Source: Argyresthia goedartella
Taxonomy: Eukaryota; Arthropoda; Insecta; Lepidoptera; Argyresthiidae
Direction: 5' to 3'
Assembly: GCA_949825045.1 (NCBI GenBank)
Contig: OX463813.1
Coordinates: 24,534,001 to 24,598,000 of the forward strand
Length of the DNA stretch: 64,000 nucleotides
Positions 33,021-42,863 of the stretch are shown in pieces (within the stretch, counting starts at the first letter, position 1; every line of letters starts with the position of its first letter). The translations under genes were made by a program, and so were the position numbers. Under the pieces are notes generated by a model, which saw only the letters and a list, made by a program, of their open reading frames with translations, had not been told where the DNA came from and did not search any database.

Positions 33021-33040
33021 TTTTGGTAGCAAGAGCGTGG
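33021..33040 (+). promoter_or_regulatory. Primer-binding site of the RT-less BEL element
   Basis: TTTTGGTAGCAAGAGCGTGG directly follows the 5' LTR. The TGGTAGCA start looks like the BEL primer-binding sites I recall. The tRNA is not assigned. A leader of about 570 bp separates it from the gag ATG. Confidence 0.55.
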
Positions 33041-33612
33041 TTTCCTGAGATTTGCAGCCGTCAAGGGCTCCAGGAACCCACGATTTGGGACTATCAATCT
33101 GTAGGTATAGGCGGTTATTAGCTAACTTGGTGTTGTTCCTGTATCCACATAGATTGGTAGTATTGTAAGCTATAAGATATTACAGTTTTCCCTAAATGAC
33201 CAGTTGTACTGAGATGTGACTCAGAATAGTAGGTACTCAACTTAGGTACATTGTAGGTGAATTGAAATTTGCATTGAAGTACCAGTTAGTCAATCTATTA
33301 GTGGTCTAGTAATGCTAATGAATGTTTGGTTAACATAGGTAGTTACATCTATTTTTAGCAGGCTATTACATTGTTTTCAGTTTATAGCAATTTATAACTT
33401 GAACTAATATTGACTATCTGTGTGTGTTATAGTGATAAAGGGAAACTAAATTGTTATTTACAGAATTTATATAGATATAAAACTCGGTTCCTATTGTTTA
33501 AGGAAATCAACATTGTTTAAGTTATAGTTTAGGGTTCCCTCGTTTGGGTTATAGACTGGAGGGTCCAATAAAATTGAGTTACTGCAAATTGTGAGTAAGT
33601 ATCGTTCCGATC

Positions 33613-35523
33613 ATGTCGTTATCTGAAATACAGAAGGGTGTTTCTAAGGAACTCAGATGGTTTTCCTCCGCACACGGTATAGACCGTTTAGATAGGCATG
33701 ATGTGGTATTGGAGCGGTCTATGGACGTTAAGGAACGTTACAATAGGGTGCTCGAATTGTCCGCGCAGGCGGAATCAGTTGATGGTTGCGCACCTGACAG
33801 GCTGTCACGGTTGCTAGGGGATGTCGACCAATGTATGGAGATGGCAGCTGCTATCACGCAGAAGGCTGCGGACATACGTAGACAGCGCGAGTCCAGCCAT
33901 GGTGGTGACATTGAAGCACCTCTGCCGCTTCAGGGTTCAGGGTCCAGGTTACCGGCCATAACTATGCCTACCTTTGACGGAGTGTCCGGTGAATGGATGA
34001 GCTTCATCAATCTGTTCGACAGTTTGGTGCACATGCGATCGGACATTACCAAGTCTGTCAAGATGGCTCAGCTGGTAGCAGCATTGAGGGGTGAGCCTAG
34101 GGAGCTGGTCGCTCATTTGACAGTTACGGAGGGTAACTATGAAACGGCCAGACAATTGTTGGTCAGACGTTACCATAACAAACGGAGGTTGGCCGATGCT
34201 CAACTGAACCGTTTGTTTAGTATCCCGGTTGTGAACAAGGTCGGGGCCATACAGACGGAGGTTTTGAACCCGTTGTTGTCCGTCACCAAGGCCCTAGAGA
34301 ATCTTGGACTTCCGGTTGGTGAATGGTCGTACCTACTGCTGTACATTGTACTTTCCCGCCTACCCGCTGACGTGCAGACTCGTTTCGAACAGTCTCACGG
34401 GAGGTCGGCCGAGGACCTGCCCGCCTTCTCCGACTTGGTCGGATTCTTGGAAGAGGAGGCTCGACGGGCAGAGAATTTGGGGTTGACGGTCACCCATCCT
34501 TCGGAGCCACAGAGAGCTGCCGGGAGCGCTGTGAGTAGGGGCTCTCCGACGAGGAAGGACCGCACCAACCGGCAGTCATATGGGACTGTGAGTGCATTGA
34601 CCCCACATAGTGAGACCTGCCCAAGTTGTAGGCAGATTGGCCATGCTGTGGCCAATTGCAATAAGTTCGGGGAACTTAGGGTTGAGGGACGGCGCCGGAT
34701 GGCCAAGCAGCGGAGGTGGTGTTTCCTGTGCCTCGGGCCACACATGGCTAGGGACTGCACGCGCACAAAAATGTGCGGATATTGTGGTGGGGCCCACAAC
34801 AATCTGTTGTGCATGAACCGGTCCGGCCAACAGCCTCCACAGGGCCGTATCCAGGGTGACACGGCATGGGGCCCTGAGAATTCGTTTGCGACTCGGAGCG
34901 CAACTCAGGGGCCAACGTCCCCACGTCCACAGGGCCGTACCCAGGGTGACACGGCATGGGGCCCTGAGAATTCGTTTGCGACTCGGAGCGCAACTCAGGG
35001 GCCAATGTCCCCACGTGCACAGGGCGGTACTAGGGTGCAGGGCCGCACTCAGGGTCATCACATGGGGGGCCCTGAGTTTTCGGTTGCGACTCAGCATCCG
35101 ACTCAGCGGGCAATGGGGCCACAAGCACGCAGCCACCCAGGGGTGCAGGGCCGCACTCAGGGTCATCACATGGGGGGCCCTGAGTTTTCGGTTGCGACTC
35201 AGCATCCGACTCAGCGGGACATTGGGTATGTTGAGCAGGCCGTAACGGGCGGGTGGCATGGGACACCTTCGAGCTATGCGGATGCGGTTCGGACGCCGCC
35301 TCAGTTGTCGCCCCGCTCGTCGCCTCGTCCTCGTCGGTCGCATGTGATGTCCCCCCCGCTCATGGAGCGGCCGCGGTTGAATTCACGCCCACCCCCCTTC
35401 GGGGGGCGTCGTAGGGTGGCAATGGAACCGGCGCGTGGGCCATTTGTACAATGGGACCCTCTGGCGTATAGCTGCCTACCTGATCGGTTACAGGCACAGT
35501 GGGGCCCCGGGGGCCCTCGCTAG
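33613..35523 (+). CDS. gag: BEL/Pao gag with repetitive C-terminus
   Basis: The 636 codons hold an N-terminal helical region (1-110), a DUF1759-type gag domain (about 115-240; AITMPTFDGVSGEWMSFI) and a cysteine/histidine cluster (about 335-400; CPSCRQIGHAVANC, CFLCLGPHMARDC, CGYCGGAHNNLLC) for RNA binding. A glycine/glutamine-rich tail (about 408-540) is built from two tandem repeat types. The ATG at 33613 follows a leader full of stops. The frame ends at a TAG (35521-35523), and the pol frame continues in the same phase directly after it, so the stop either ends gag or interrupts a former fusion. Confidence 0.93.
   Translation: MSLSEIQKGVSKELRWFSSAHGIDRLDRHDVVLERSMDVKERYNRVLELSAQAESVDGCAPDRLSRLLGDVDQCMEMAAAITQKAADIRRQRESSHGGDIEAPLPLQGSGSRLPAITMPTFDGVSGEWMSFINLFDSLVHMRSDITKSVKMAQLVAALRGEPRELVAHLTVTEGNYETARQLLVRRYHNKRRLADAQLNRLFSIPVVNKVGAIQTEVLNPLLSVTKALENLGLPVGEWSYLLLYIVLSRLPADVQTRFEQSHGRSAEDLPAFSDLVGFLEEEARRAENLGLTVTHPSEPQRAAGSAVSRGSPTRKDRTNRQSYGTVSALTPHSETCPSCRQIGHAVANCNKFGELRVEGRRRMAKQRRWCFLCLGPHMARDCTRTKMCGYCGGAHNNLLCMNRSGQQPPQGRIQGDTAWGPENSFATRSATQGPTSPRPQGRTQGDTAWGPENSFATRSATQGPMSPRAQGGTRVQGRTQGHHMGGPEFSVATQHPTQRAMGPQARSHPGVQGRTQGHHMGGPEFSVATQHPTQRDIGYVEQAVTGGWHGTPSSYADAVRTPPQLSPRSSPRPRRSHVMSPPLMERPRLNSRPPPFGGRRRVAMEPARGPFVQWDPLAYSCLPDRLQAQWGPGGPR
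34834..35010 (+). repeat. Intragenic 90-bp tandem duplication in gag
   Basis: CAGGGTGACACGGCATGGGG and the sequence around it occur twice, 90 bp apart. The multiple of three keeps the frame. Confidence 0.9.
35036..35220 (+). repeat. Intragenic 108-bp tandem duplication in gag
   Basis: GGCCGCACTCAGGGTCATCA starts at 35041 and again at 35149. The 108-bp unit also preserves the frame, and it resembles the 90-bp unit. Confidence 0.9.
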
Positions 35524-35565
35524 GAATTTGCGGCCCAACAATTTGTTGCCCCCCAACCGGAGACG

Positions 35566-37167
35566 GTGGTGTTACCGATCGCCTCTGTGCTTGTTTGGGA
35601 TTTGGCGGGCAACCCAACATACGTTCGCGCCCTATTAGATTCTGGAGCTCAGGGCTGCATTGTATCGAATGATTTAGCAAAATGGTTGGGCCTCAATATA
35701 AATAATGTATCGCTGCCGAGGAAATTGGTCCCTGCTGGGGATTACAGGGCAACCCTTCACGGGTTTTGTGATGCCTATGAACGAGGGTTTGCGGCAGCGG
35801 TTTATTTGCGAACCGTCACCTCCACCGGGGAGGTCGACGTGCGTTTGGTTTTGGCAAAAAGCAAGGTAGCGCCTATTCGGACAAGGATGACGATTCCAAA
35901 ACTGGAACTGTCCGGGGCTGCTCTTTTGACCAAACTTTTGAATCACACTCTAACAGTGTTGCGTGGGTCAGTGGTTTTGGAGGATACGGTGTACGCGTGG
36001 ACGGACAGCCAGATTGTTTTGTGCTGGCTGAAGGCTTCGGTCCATAACTTAGAGGTTTTTGTTGCGAACCGTGTCTCCCAGATTGTGTCGTCTGAGGTCC
36101 CACTGACCTGGAGACATGTACCAGGAGAATTGAACCCGTCTGATTGTGCATCCAGGGGATGTCGGGCTCCTGAACTCGTTAGACACCATTTGTGGTGGGG
36201 ACCACCCTGGCTTGCCAGGAGAGAATCGGACTGGCCCCACAGCCATGTAGTAGTATCTTCGGATCATGGCCCCAGAGCGGCCGTGCATGTTACCCAGAAG
36301 GCTGAGGACCCTGACGCCGGGTTTCTGCTGGACCGGTATAGCTCATGTGTGTTTGTTTGTTTATCCACCAAGGCGGCACATCTCGAGCTCGTGGCTGATC
36401 TCTCGACAGAGGCCTTCATTGCTTGTTTGGATAGGTTTGTTTCTCGAAGGGGACTTCCAACTTTGATCAGCTCTGATAACGGCACTAACAACGTCGGTGC
36501 GGAACGATACTTACGAGAGATAGTCAACTTTTTGAATGTAAATAAAGTGGATATTGGAACGGCCCTCTCCCGTCGGGGTATACAGTGGACCTTCAGCCCA
36601 CCGATTTGCCCCCACTGGGGTGGGATTTTTGAGGCCGTAGTTAAGTCAGCTAAGACGCACTTGGGGCGTATAGTAGTTCAGACCGCGCTGACTTTTGAGG
36701 AGCTCGCGACATTGTTTTGTAAGATCGAGGCCGTTCTCAATTCGCGACCGTTGTGTCCGCTCAGCTCGGATCCAAATGACCTGGAGGCTCTGACCCCAGG
36801 CCATTTCTTGATAGGACAGCCACTTAACGCGTTGCCCGAGCACCCCTTCGAGGGAGTGAAATTGTATCGGTTGTCAAGGTATCAGATGTTGCAGCAGTTT
36901 ACTCAGAATTTCTGGAAGCGTTGGTCGCTCGAGTATCTGCATATCTTACAACAGCGCCTTAAGTGGACTGACAAAACCAGCCCCCCTAGTGTTGGTGACC
37001 TCGTTCTGGTTAGGGATGCTAACCTACCGCCACTACGTTGGCGCAGGGGGCGCATTGTTAACTTGTTCCCTGGCAAGGACGGGACCCCCCGGTCTGCAGA
37101 GGTTCTAGTAGGAGGCTCGGTTCTAAAACGAGCGGTAGCAACGTTGTCTCGGCTGCCCGTAGATTAA
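35566..37167 (+). CDS. BEL/Pao pol with RT and integrase N-terminus deleted in frame
   Basis: The 533 codons start in protease (residues 1-60; ALLDSGAQGCIV has the catalytic DSG). They then switch near 35746 to RNase H (FCDAYERGFAAAVYL about 68; YAWTDSQIVLCWL about 143). Near 36345 they switch to the integrase core, with SSDNGTNNVG and CPHWGGIFEAVVKSAK carrying the second D and the E. The integrase zinc-binding region and first D are missing. The tail (LTPGHFLIGQPL, LVLVRDANLPPLRWRRGRIV) is complete. Roughly 400-500 residues of RT and some 300 residues at the second junction are absent relative to the BEL copy at 16-22 kb, yet the frame is kept. The true start may lie upstream, because the frame is open from 35524. 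Confidence 0.92.
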   Translation: MVLPIASVLVWDLAGNPTYVRALLDSGAQGCIVSNDLAKWLGLNINNVSLPRKLVPAGDYRATLHGFCDAYERGFAAAVYLRTVTSTGEVDVRLVLAKSKVAPIRTRMTIPKLELSGAALLTKLLNHTLTVLRGSVVLEDTVYAWTDSQIVLCWLKASVHNLEVFVANRVSQIVSSEVPLTWRHVPGELNPSDCASRGCRAPELVRHHLWWGPPWLARRESDWPHSHVVVSSDHGPRAAVHVTQKAEDPDAGFLLDRYSSCVFVCLSTKAAHLELVADLSTEAFIACLDRFVSRRGLPTLISSDNGTNNVGAERYLREIVNFLNVNKVDIGTALSRRGIQWTFSPPICPHWGGIFEAVVKSAKTHLGRIVVQTALTFEELATLFCKIEAVLNSRPLCPLSSDPNDLEALTPGHFLIGQPLNALPEHPFEGVKLYRLSRYQMLQQFTQNFWKRWSLEYLHILQQRLKWTDKTSPPSVGDLVLVRDANLPPLRWRRGRIVNLFPGKDGTPRSAEVLVGGSVLKRAVATLSRLPVD

Positions 37168-37199
37168 GGGACAGGTGGGTGCCTGTCCGGGCGGGTGAT

Positions 37200-37729
37200 T
37201 GTTCGATTCAAAATCGATACTCGATCGATGGTTTCGGAACGGGCATTTTGAATTTGACGTTGCTGCCAACCTAGCAGTTTTTGACAACTGACTGACGAAA
37301 GCCCTCGCAATGTAACGCGTATTGATTAGGGTATTGAATTTAAATCGCAAGCCATCTGGATTGTATTCGGGTTCCCCTCAGGATTGTCTATATAGCTGAG
37401 TGTGTTGTGGTTCCCCGAACCAGATAAAGTTCGCATTTACGTGGCCGATTGGTTTTTCCCACGTAACATAACCTGTGTTCGTCGAAGCTGGCCTGCCAGT
37501 CATACCTGGTTGGCTGAAGAACCTGTCTACCAAGAAGAGCCTAGGGTGCACCCGGGCCTTGCAGAGAGACAGGAGGTTGACGGGAACGAGGCACGGACCA
37601 GGTTAGATCGACTCCATAATTAATAGCTCGGTGAATCGCCGACGTTCTCACTTCTTGGCATCTGATCGCTACGCTACCTCGTAGCTGATGGGCCCCTGCG
37701 AGGTCATTAGGTGGCGAGAAGCCTGAACA
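37200..37729 (+). repeat. BEL/Pao 3' LTR (530 bp)
   Basis: Near-identical to 32491-33020. Pol ends 32 bp before it. The short spacer has purine-rich parts (GGGCGGGTGA) that may serve as the polypurine tract. Confidence 0.95.
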
Positions 37730-37734
37730 GGGTT
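37730..37734. repeat. Target-site duplication, right copy (GGGTT)
   Basis: Matches 32486-32490. Confidence 0.88.
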
Positions 37735-37983
37735 AAATTCTTAAAGCAACTGGCTAATAGTGGACATATTTAGCAGTGATGCGCGTGCCGTTATGACATA
37801 CAGCCAGTTTACACTGATCACGCCCAAATAGTGTTTTAAATTTTGACGCGAAAACTAACTTAAGGCTCCGCGAGTTCTCATCCCTAGTTCACCCTCGCCC
37901 GGTCCGTATACCTACCTACGAGTATAGCTAGAATGCGCAAAGGTACTTATGCCAAGAACATTACTCGTATGATTTGTTATTTA

Positions 37984-38400
37984 TTAACCCCCGACGACCA
38001 AAAGAGAGGTGTTATAAGTTTGAAGCGTCTGTCGATCGGTGTGTCGATATGTCTGTCCGTGGCACAGGGTCAAACAGCTACACGGATTTTGATTCGGTTT
38101 TCTGTTAATGGTAGTAGACTTCTCTCCAATTGTTGTTAGATATGTTTTATTAAAATCTGTTCAGTAGTTCGAAATTTATCGGGTAAATTAAGAATAGCGG
38201 TCGAACAGGTAAACGGATTTTAATACGGTTTCCTAAACCTGGTAATATATTTTACTGCAATGGTTCTTAGATGTGTTTAGTTCAAATCGGTTCCGTAGTA
38301 CGAAAGTAATCAGCTTAATAAGGAATAGCGGCCAAACCTGTGGACGGCTTTTAATGCGATTTTTCGTAGTTCAGTAGTACTAAAGTTATGTGTGTTATTT
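37984..38400 (+). repeat. 131-bp-period dispersed repeat, second copy
   Basis: TTAACCCCCGACGACCAAAA starts it. The ACGGATTTT-type motif recurs at 38079, 38210 and 38341, the same period as the copy at 29057. Confidence 0.83.
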
Positions 38401-38412
38401 TTTTGTCGATTA

Positions 38413-38443
38413 TTTTTATTCAGTCATAATGACTGAATAAAAA
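38413..38443. repeat. Perfect inverted repeat, 14-bp arms, 3-nt loop
   Basis: TTTTTATTCAGTCA and its exact complement flank TAA. Confidence 0.9.
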
Positions 38444-38930
38444 CAACCAAAAATAAAAAACACAATATAAAATTAACAGAAGGTATATACTATTAGCAGA
38501 AAAGATCCTACTCCAGACATGTAGCCGAAACATGTGAATACAAATTAATATGATTTGTTATCAGATGCACCTGGGCAGCATTGTAAAGTCAAAAGGAAGG
38601 GATGCTTTTCTTTATAATAAATGAATGAGAGAGAGAGCTTGAAACACATAAAAAAAACTCAAATGTTTTATTGTAAGTAGGCAAAAATAATATACTATTA
38701 AAAGTCAGACACTCATACATGGAGAAAATAAAAAATAAATCAAATATGATCAACTCAACTAATGATTAACTTGAAATCAGACCGAATTGTGATCTTTCAA
38801 ATATAATTGACAATGGCAAACTGAACCTCAAAAGAAGAAGAAGCTCGCCCTATAATGAAAAAATGAATACCCCTCTCACCACATTAATGAAACCTTACGG
38901 AAAAATTTGGTTTACTTATTATCTATTTAG
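38444..38930. other. No gene recognised
   Basis: AT-rich. A short GACATGTAGCCGAAACATGT dyad lies at 38516-38535. Confidence 0.45.
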
Positions 38931-39131
38931 GCTCATAACTTTTGAACCGCCGAACCGATTTTAGTAAATTATATCTAAGAACCATCACAATAAAGTCTAC
39001 TATCAATTGTAAAAACCACATTAATATCCATCCACTCGTTTAAACGGCAGAGTGCTACGATAGGCACAGGCAGACAGACAGACAAACAGAAGCTTCAAGC
39101 TTATAACACCCCTATTTTCGGTGGGGGTTAA
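38931..39131 (-). repeat. 131-bp-family dispersed repeat, inverted single-module copy
   Basis: In reverse complement it starts TTTTAACCCCCACCGAAAAT and has GGGTGTTATAAGCTTGAAGC, then one module with TAGTAGACTTTATTG. Confidence 0.75.
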
Positions 39132-39762
39132 AAAAGAAGATGTAGCGAAAATTGGTTCAGATGAAACATATCTTCTGCATCCTGTACAGATTACTCATCG
39201 TACAATTACCCCGGCTTTAGTTATTGATCTAAGAGGCAATTTAACGCATCACCAGCCTTCATCAGCGAGTTCGTCAGTTTGCAAATTGTCAAGAAACATT
39301 ACACATCGCCTGTCTCTCAGGGGGGTAGGCAGGGATCCTCTGCATATTAATTAGTTTACTCGTACTACATATAACGTATAACATGTATTAATTAAATCCA
39401 AGGCTATTTCTATGTGGGTATTTCTTCTACAAAATCAAGCAAGTAGTCAATGTTCCCATATCAATTGACTGACTTCTTATGTTCCAAAGCTCTGCAGCAT
39501 TTTAATAATTCCCGCATAGCTATCTGAATCCATACCACAGATCACCCGTGAGAATCCATTTTATAGAGAATTCAATATCGATTCATTTTCATAAACTTTC
39601 CTAACATAGGCAGGCACTTAAGTAATGATGTTCATATATTCAATAACCTATCGCAGTTTTATTTATGTTTCTGCGCTTGCGCTCAAATTTGTATTTGTAC
39701 TGTGGGAAAAGGTGAAAGGAATAGGGCTTGCTTAGATGTTATGTGAGGAAAACTTCAAAGCT
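39132..39762. other. No gene recognised
   Basis: An open frame at 39121-39354 has no recognisable domain. The rest is AT-rich. Confidence 0.4.
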
Positions 39763-39786
39763 GGAGTGATGGGCTAGCCCCCAGTG

Positions 39787-39992
39787 GCAACAGGCTTCCT
39801 CTTTGGCGCTGCGGTTTTGGTTCTGCCTACCAAGCGAGAGGTCCCGGGGTCGATCCCCGGCTGGGGACGCAGAAAAAGAAATTCTTTGGATGTTTATATG
39901 TATGTGTGTGACGTCGCTGTTTCTTGTTCTTACGACACAATATATCCGAGTGTGGGCCCAGAAGCAATGTGCCTGTACAAAAACATTTATAT
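39787..39992 (+). repeat. SINE family 1, full-length copy
   Basis: The head has TTTGGCGCTGCGGTTTTGGT and box B CGGGGTCGATCCCCGG. The body has GACACAATATATCCGAGTGT and GGCCCAGAAGCAATGT. A GTGATGGGCTAGCCCCCAGT repeat core lies directly upstream (39767-39786). Confidence 0.8.
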
Positions 39993-40045
39993 ATATGTTT
40001 GTTCATTCAAAAAAATATAACACTAATTGTTTTTTTTTTTCAGTT

Positions 40046-40112
40046 ATTGAACCCGGGACCTCTCGCATGGTATGCAGAGCCACAACCGCCGCGCCACACA
40101 CAGAGGTTGTCG
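40046..40112 (-). repeat. SINE family 1, head-only copy in opposite orientation
   Basis: TTGAACCCGGGACCTCTCGC and GGCGCGGTTG-type complements match only the tRNA-like head. The body is absent and a T-run precedes it. It faces the full copy 54 bp away. Confidence 0.7.
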
Positions 40113-41024
40113 AAAATGTCGTGGTCGCCCTGTAATTTAATTTTTTTTAAAAACGTCACCTGCAGAATAAACTGCTATTTAAAGTTACTTTTAAACTTGC
40201 TGGATTGAAATTCGAAGAGAAATTCTGTCAGTAAAGAAAGTAATATTATTAGTAACAACAAAAAGCCTTTATAACAAGATTTATTAACATGTGCACCTGT
40301 CACGCTCAAATGTAACTTTTCAACAGAGCTATAAAACGAATACTAGGTATAGTACAGACGCGTACGTACCATTTGATCAATTAAACATCTAAATATTTAA
40401 TTAAATGAATGTAAGCCATTAATGTCCCCACCGAGGAGCACAGGCCTTTACCCAGATACGACTAAGATTAAGCCATATACCACCACGCTGGCTCAATGCG
40501 GGTTGATGAAGGGGTTTGATGAAGGGTTTTACGACTCTTACTACTGTAGGTCCCACGTAGCGATAGTAGCCGTGACTTGCAGCTTTAGGCCCAGTTCTGG
40601 CTGTTGCGGTGAGGGGCGCCGCATTCGCCTGTCGTCTTCTGGCGGGGTGGCGGACCTGGCGGGGTAGCGGGCGGTGCGGAATATCATCGGGCCTCCCGAA
40701 GACGTTAAAAATTAGGTGTTTATTTTTTAATTTACTGAAAAACGGATATAAGCTAATTGATAAAATTTAGGGATTGCTACGGAGCTCTAAAAGAGGAAAA
40801 TTTAGGTAGGTATAAAAGCTATGAGAAAAATCATTTATTTTATATTAAAATTATTGTATCTTCTTTTTAATATAGACTATGTTCAGGATTTTTCACGATC
40901 GAGGCAAATCAATCCAATCGCGTAACGACATATTATTTAAACTAGATTATCTCTTTGTAAATAACATTTATTTTTTGAGACCTATGAATGAAGTGAAAAA
41001 ATATTTTTTTTTGCCAAAGCGCTA
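40113..41024. other. No gene recognised; one LINE-like repeat phrase
   Basis: ATACCACCACGCTGGCTCAATGCGG at about 40478 is a phrase I associate with the 3' ends of RTE-type LINEs in Lepidoptera. No RT domain is present. A GC-rich frame at 40422-40667 has no recognisable domain. Confidence 0.35.
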
Positions 41025-41190
41025 GTGGCTTTGTGTGATCTTGGGCCTTAACGTGTCATCCGAAACACTGATCGTGTGATACTGTATTTAAGATAAATTA
41101 GTTATGTCATTGGTACATGGTCAGGTTTCTAACCCGCAACTCCTGAGTGACAAGCAAGCGTGAAACCGAATAGACCAAGAGCTCTTTTTA
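41025..41190 (-). repeat. tRNA-derived SINE family 3, diverged copy
   Basis: On the minus strand AGAGCTCTTGGTCTATTCGG, ACTCAGGAGTTGCGGGTTAG and CCTGACCATGTACCAATGAC match the better copy at 60327. The head resembles tRNA-Glu. Confidence 0.6.
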
Positions 41191-42157
41191 AAAAAACATA
41201 TTCTTACGGAATTTTAAAATTTTGGACAAATTGAAATTGTTTAATTTATCGAAACAAAGCAACTTTGAAAATAGAATGCCTCCATAAATGGACATGGCAA
41301 GAATTGCCGAATTATTTGGTGATTAGTTGCCACTTCAACGTTAGATAGTTTTGACACGAGGTCAAAATTAACTTACGATTGATTTGACATCCTTTTAAAA
41401 ACTCCGTAGAAAGTATCTTAACATAGGCCACTGAAAAGGGTACATTTCTACTGGACTACATAGTTATTTTATTTAGAATGTTGAGCTACGATATAATAAG
41501 CCCTTTTATCATCAAAACATCCGCGAGCTTTTACACTACATATAAATCACCGTGTTCAAGATCTATTGAAAGAAACACAGTTACATACAAACTTGTACAA
41601 AATAAACAGAACAATTACGAACCGAAATGGAGGGAATAAAAAACCCCAACACCATGTAATTGTTCCGTTCAGAAACAGTTAAATATTTCACTGTTTTTAA
41701 ACACTATCTTCAAACGAATGACTAAGAAATTAAAAGCCAGAAACGCGACTGGGCGAGGTTGGTTCCGTTGATCTTATTTTTATCCTGTTTTTAATATCTG
41801 AAATAAATTACGCAGGTTCGTAATTATTTGAGTTATTTTTCACCATATTTGTTTAAATGTGGAGCTTATAAACAATTTAAACAATAACTTATAAATCTTG
41901 TTTAAAATGGCTCGAAGGTGGACTGATGACTCAGAATTAGACGGACACTAAGGCCTGTATGTAAAAATCGCTCTCAGCTCTGAAAATTGAGACAGCTCTC
42001 AGATCTAAGAGCGGCTTATCAGTACGGCCCTAGCAGTCATGTCACTGTCTCTTGCTCGAGAGCTGCCATCGCCTAAATGACATTTAAGCGGCATTTTCTT
42101 TGTACAGCAGTTCGTGCATTCGGCCAATATAATAACATATACATAAACATTAATATA
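41191..42157. other. No gene recognised
   Basis: AT-rich. GCTCTCAG occurs several times at 41970-42000. No domain or terminal repeat seen. Confidence 0.4.
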
Positions 42158-42300
42158 GATTAGATTAGATTAACGTTTATTGCATCAAAGCAGCACACAT
42201 ACAAATAAAAAGTGATACGGAGGTGCAACTATAAAATATCTTAAATGATAGCAAAGTAATAAAAACAAAAACTCAAGATTATTACTAAAACAATAAAACA
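42158..42300 (-). repeat. LINE 3' end with (TCTAA)n tail
   Basis: On the minus strand a non-coding segment ends GATGCAATAAACGTTAATCT followed by ATCTAATCTA. This is the form of a LINE 3' UTR with a microsatellite tail. No coding part remains. Confidence 0.5.
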
Positions 42301-42863
42301 AAAAGAAGAATATAGGTAGGCGCGCTGCATCGACGCGAAAAGGTCAAAGCTCAGTGTTTATTTCTCATTAAGAGCAGCACTGGTTTTCAGCCCTCACCTA
42401 GGAGACGTGGAGACTCAGCGGTTACATCCGCATGTGAAGTAAGAATAATAATAAAAAAGTGTCAGAAATAGATATATCCTTACAAGTGTTTAAAGATGTG
42501 GAAATAAATAAATACAATACAATTCCATTCGGACCGCACCATTCGGTGTCGATACAAACTACGTTTACTTGTGCTCAGGATATAAATAATTGCCGTTTAT
42601 CGTGAAGTTTATTATACAAAAACTACATAGGATTATCAGTGAAACCACAATAGACCTTATCAGTGAAAATACTGCGTAAATAGTGTGTGTTTAGTGCTTT
42701 GTGATATCTATCAGCTGACGACCGAGTGACACAGCGCTTTTAAGTTGGCTCTAATCCACACTCACGGTTAATACGAGAGTGATAAGGGTCATTTTCAAGT
42801 GCGACGTCTTGCGGCGATCCTCCGTAATTAGGTTCGGTTACAGTCTCAACGAACTTCAACACT

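Larger units (their letters stand above)
32491..37729 (+). mobile_element. RT-less BEL/Pao LTR retrotransposon
   Basis: The 5.2-kb element has 530-bp LTRs with TG...CA ends, two differences seen between them and a perfect 5-bp target duplication. It encodes a complete BEL gag. The pol frame runs protease start, RNase H, integrase core and tail, with reverse transcriptase absent. It must have been copied by RT supplied by a relative, and it inserted recently. Confidence 0.95.

Noticed and set aside
34395..35343. Long minus-strand frames opposite BEL gag
   Set aside because: Mirror of the repetitive GC-rich gag tail. Repeats without stops produce long antisense frames by chance.
40422..40667. 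81-codon frame as a gene
   Set aside because: It crosses a LINE-like repeat phrase and a GC-rich patch, with no domain.
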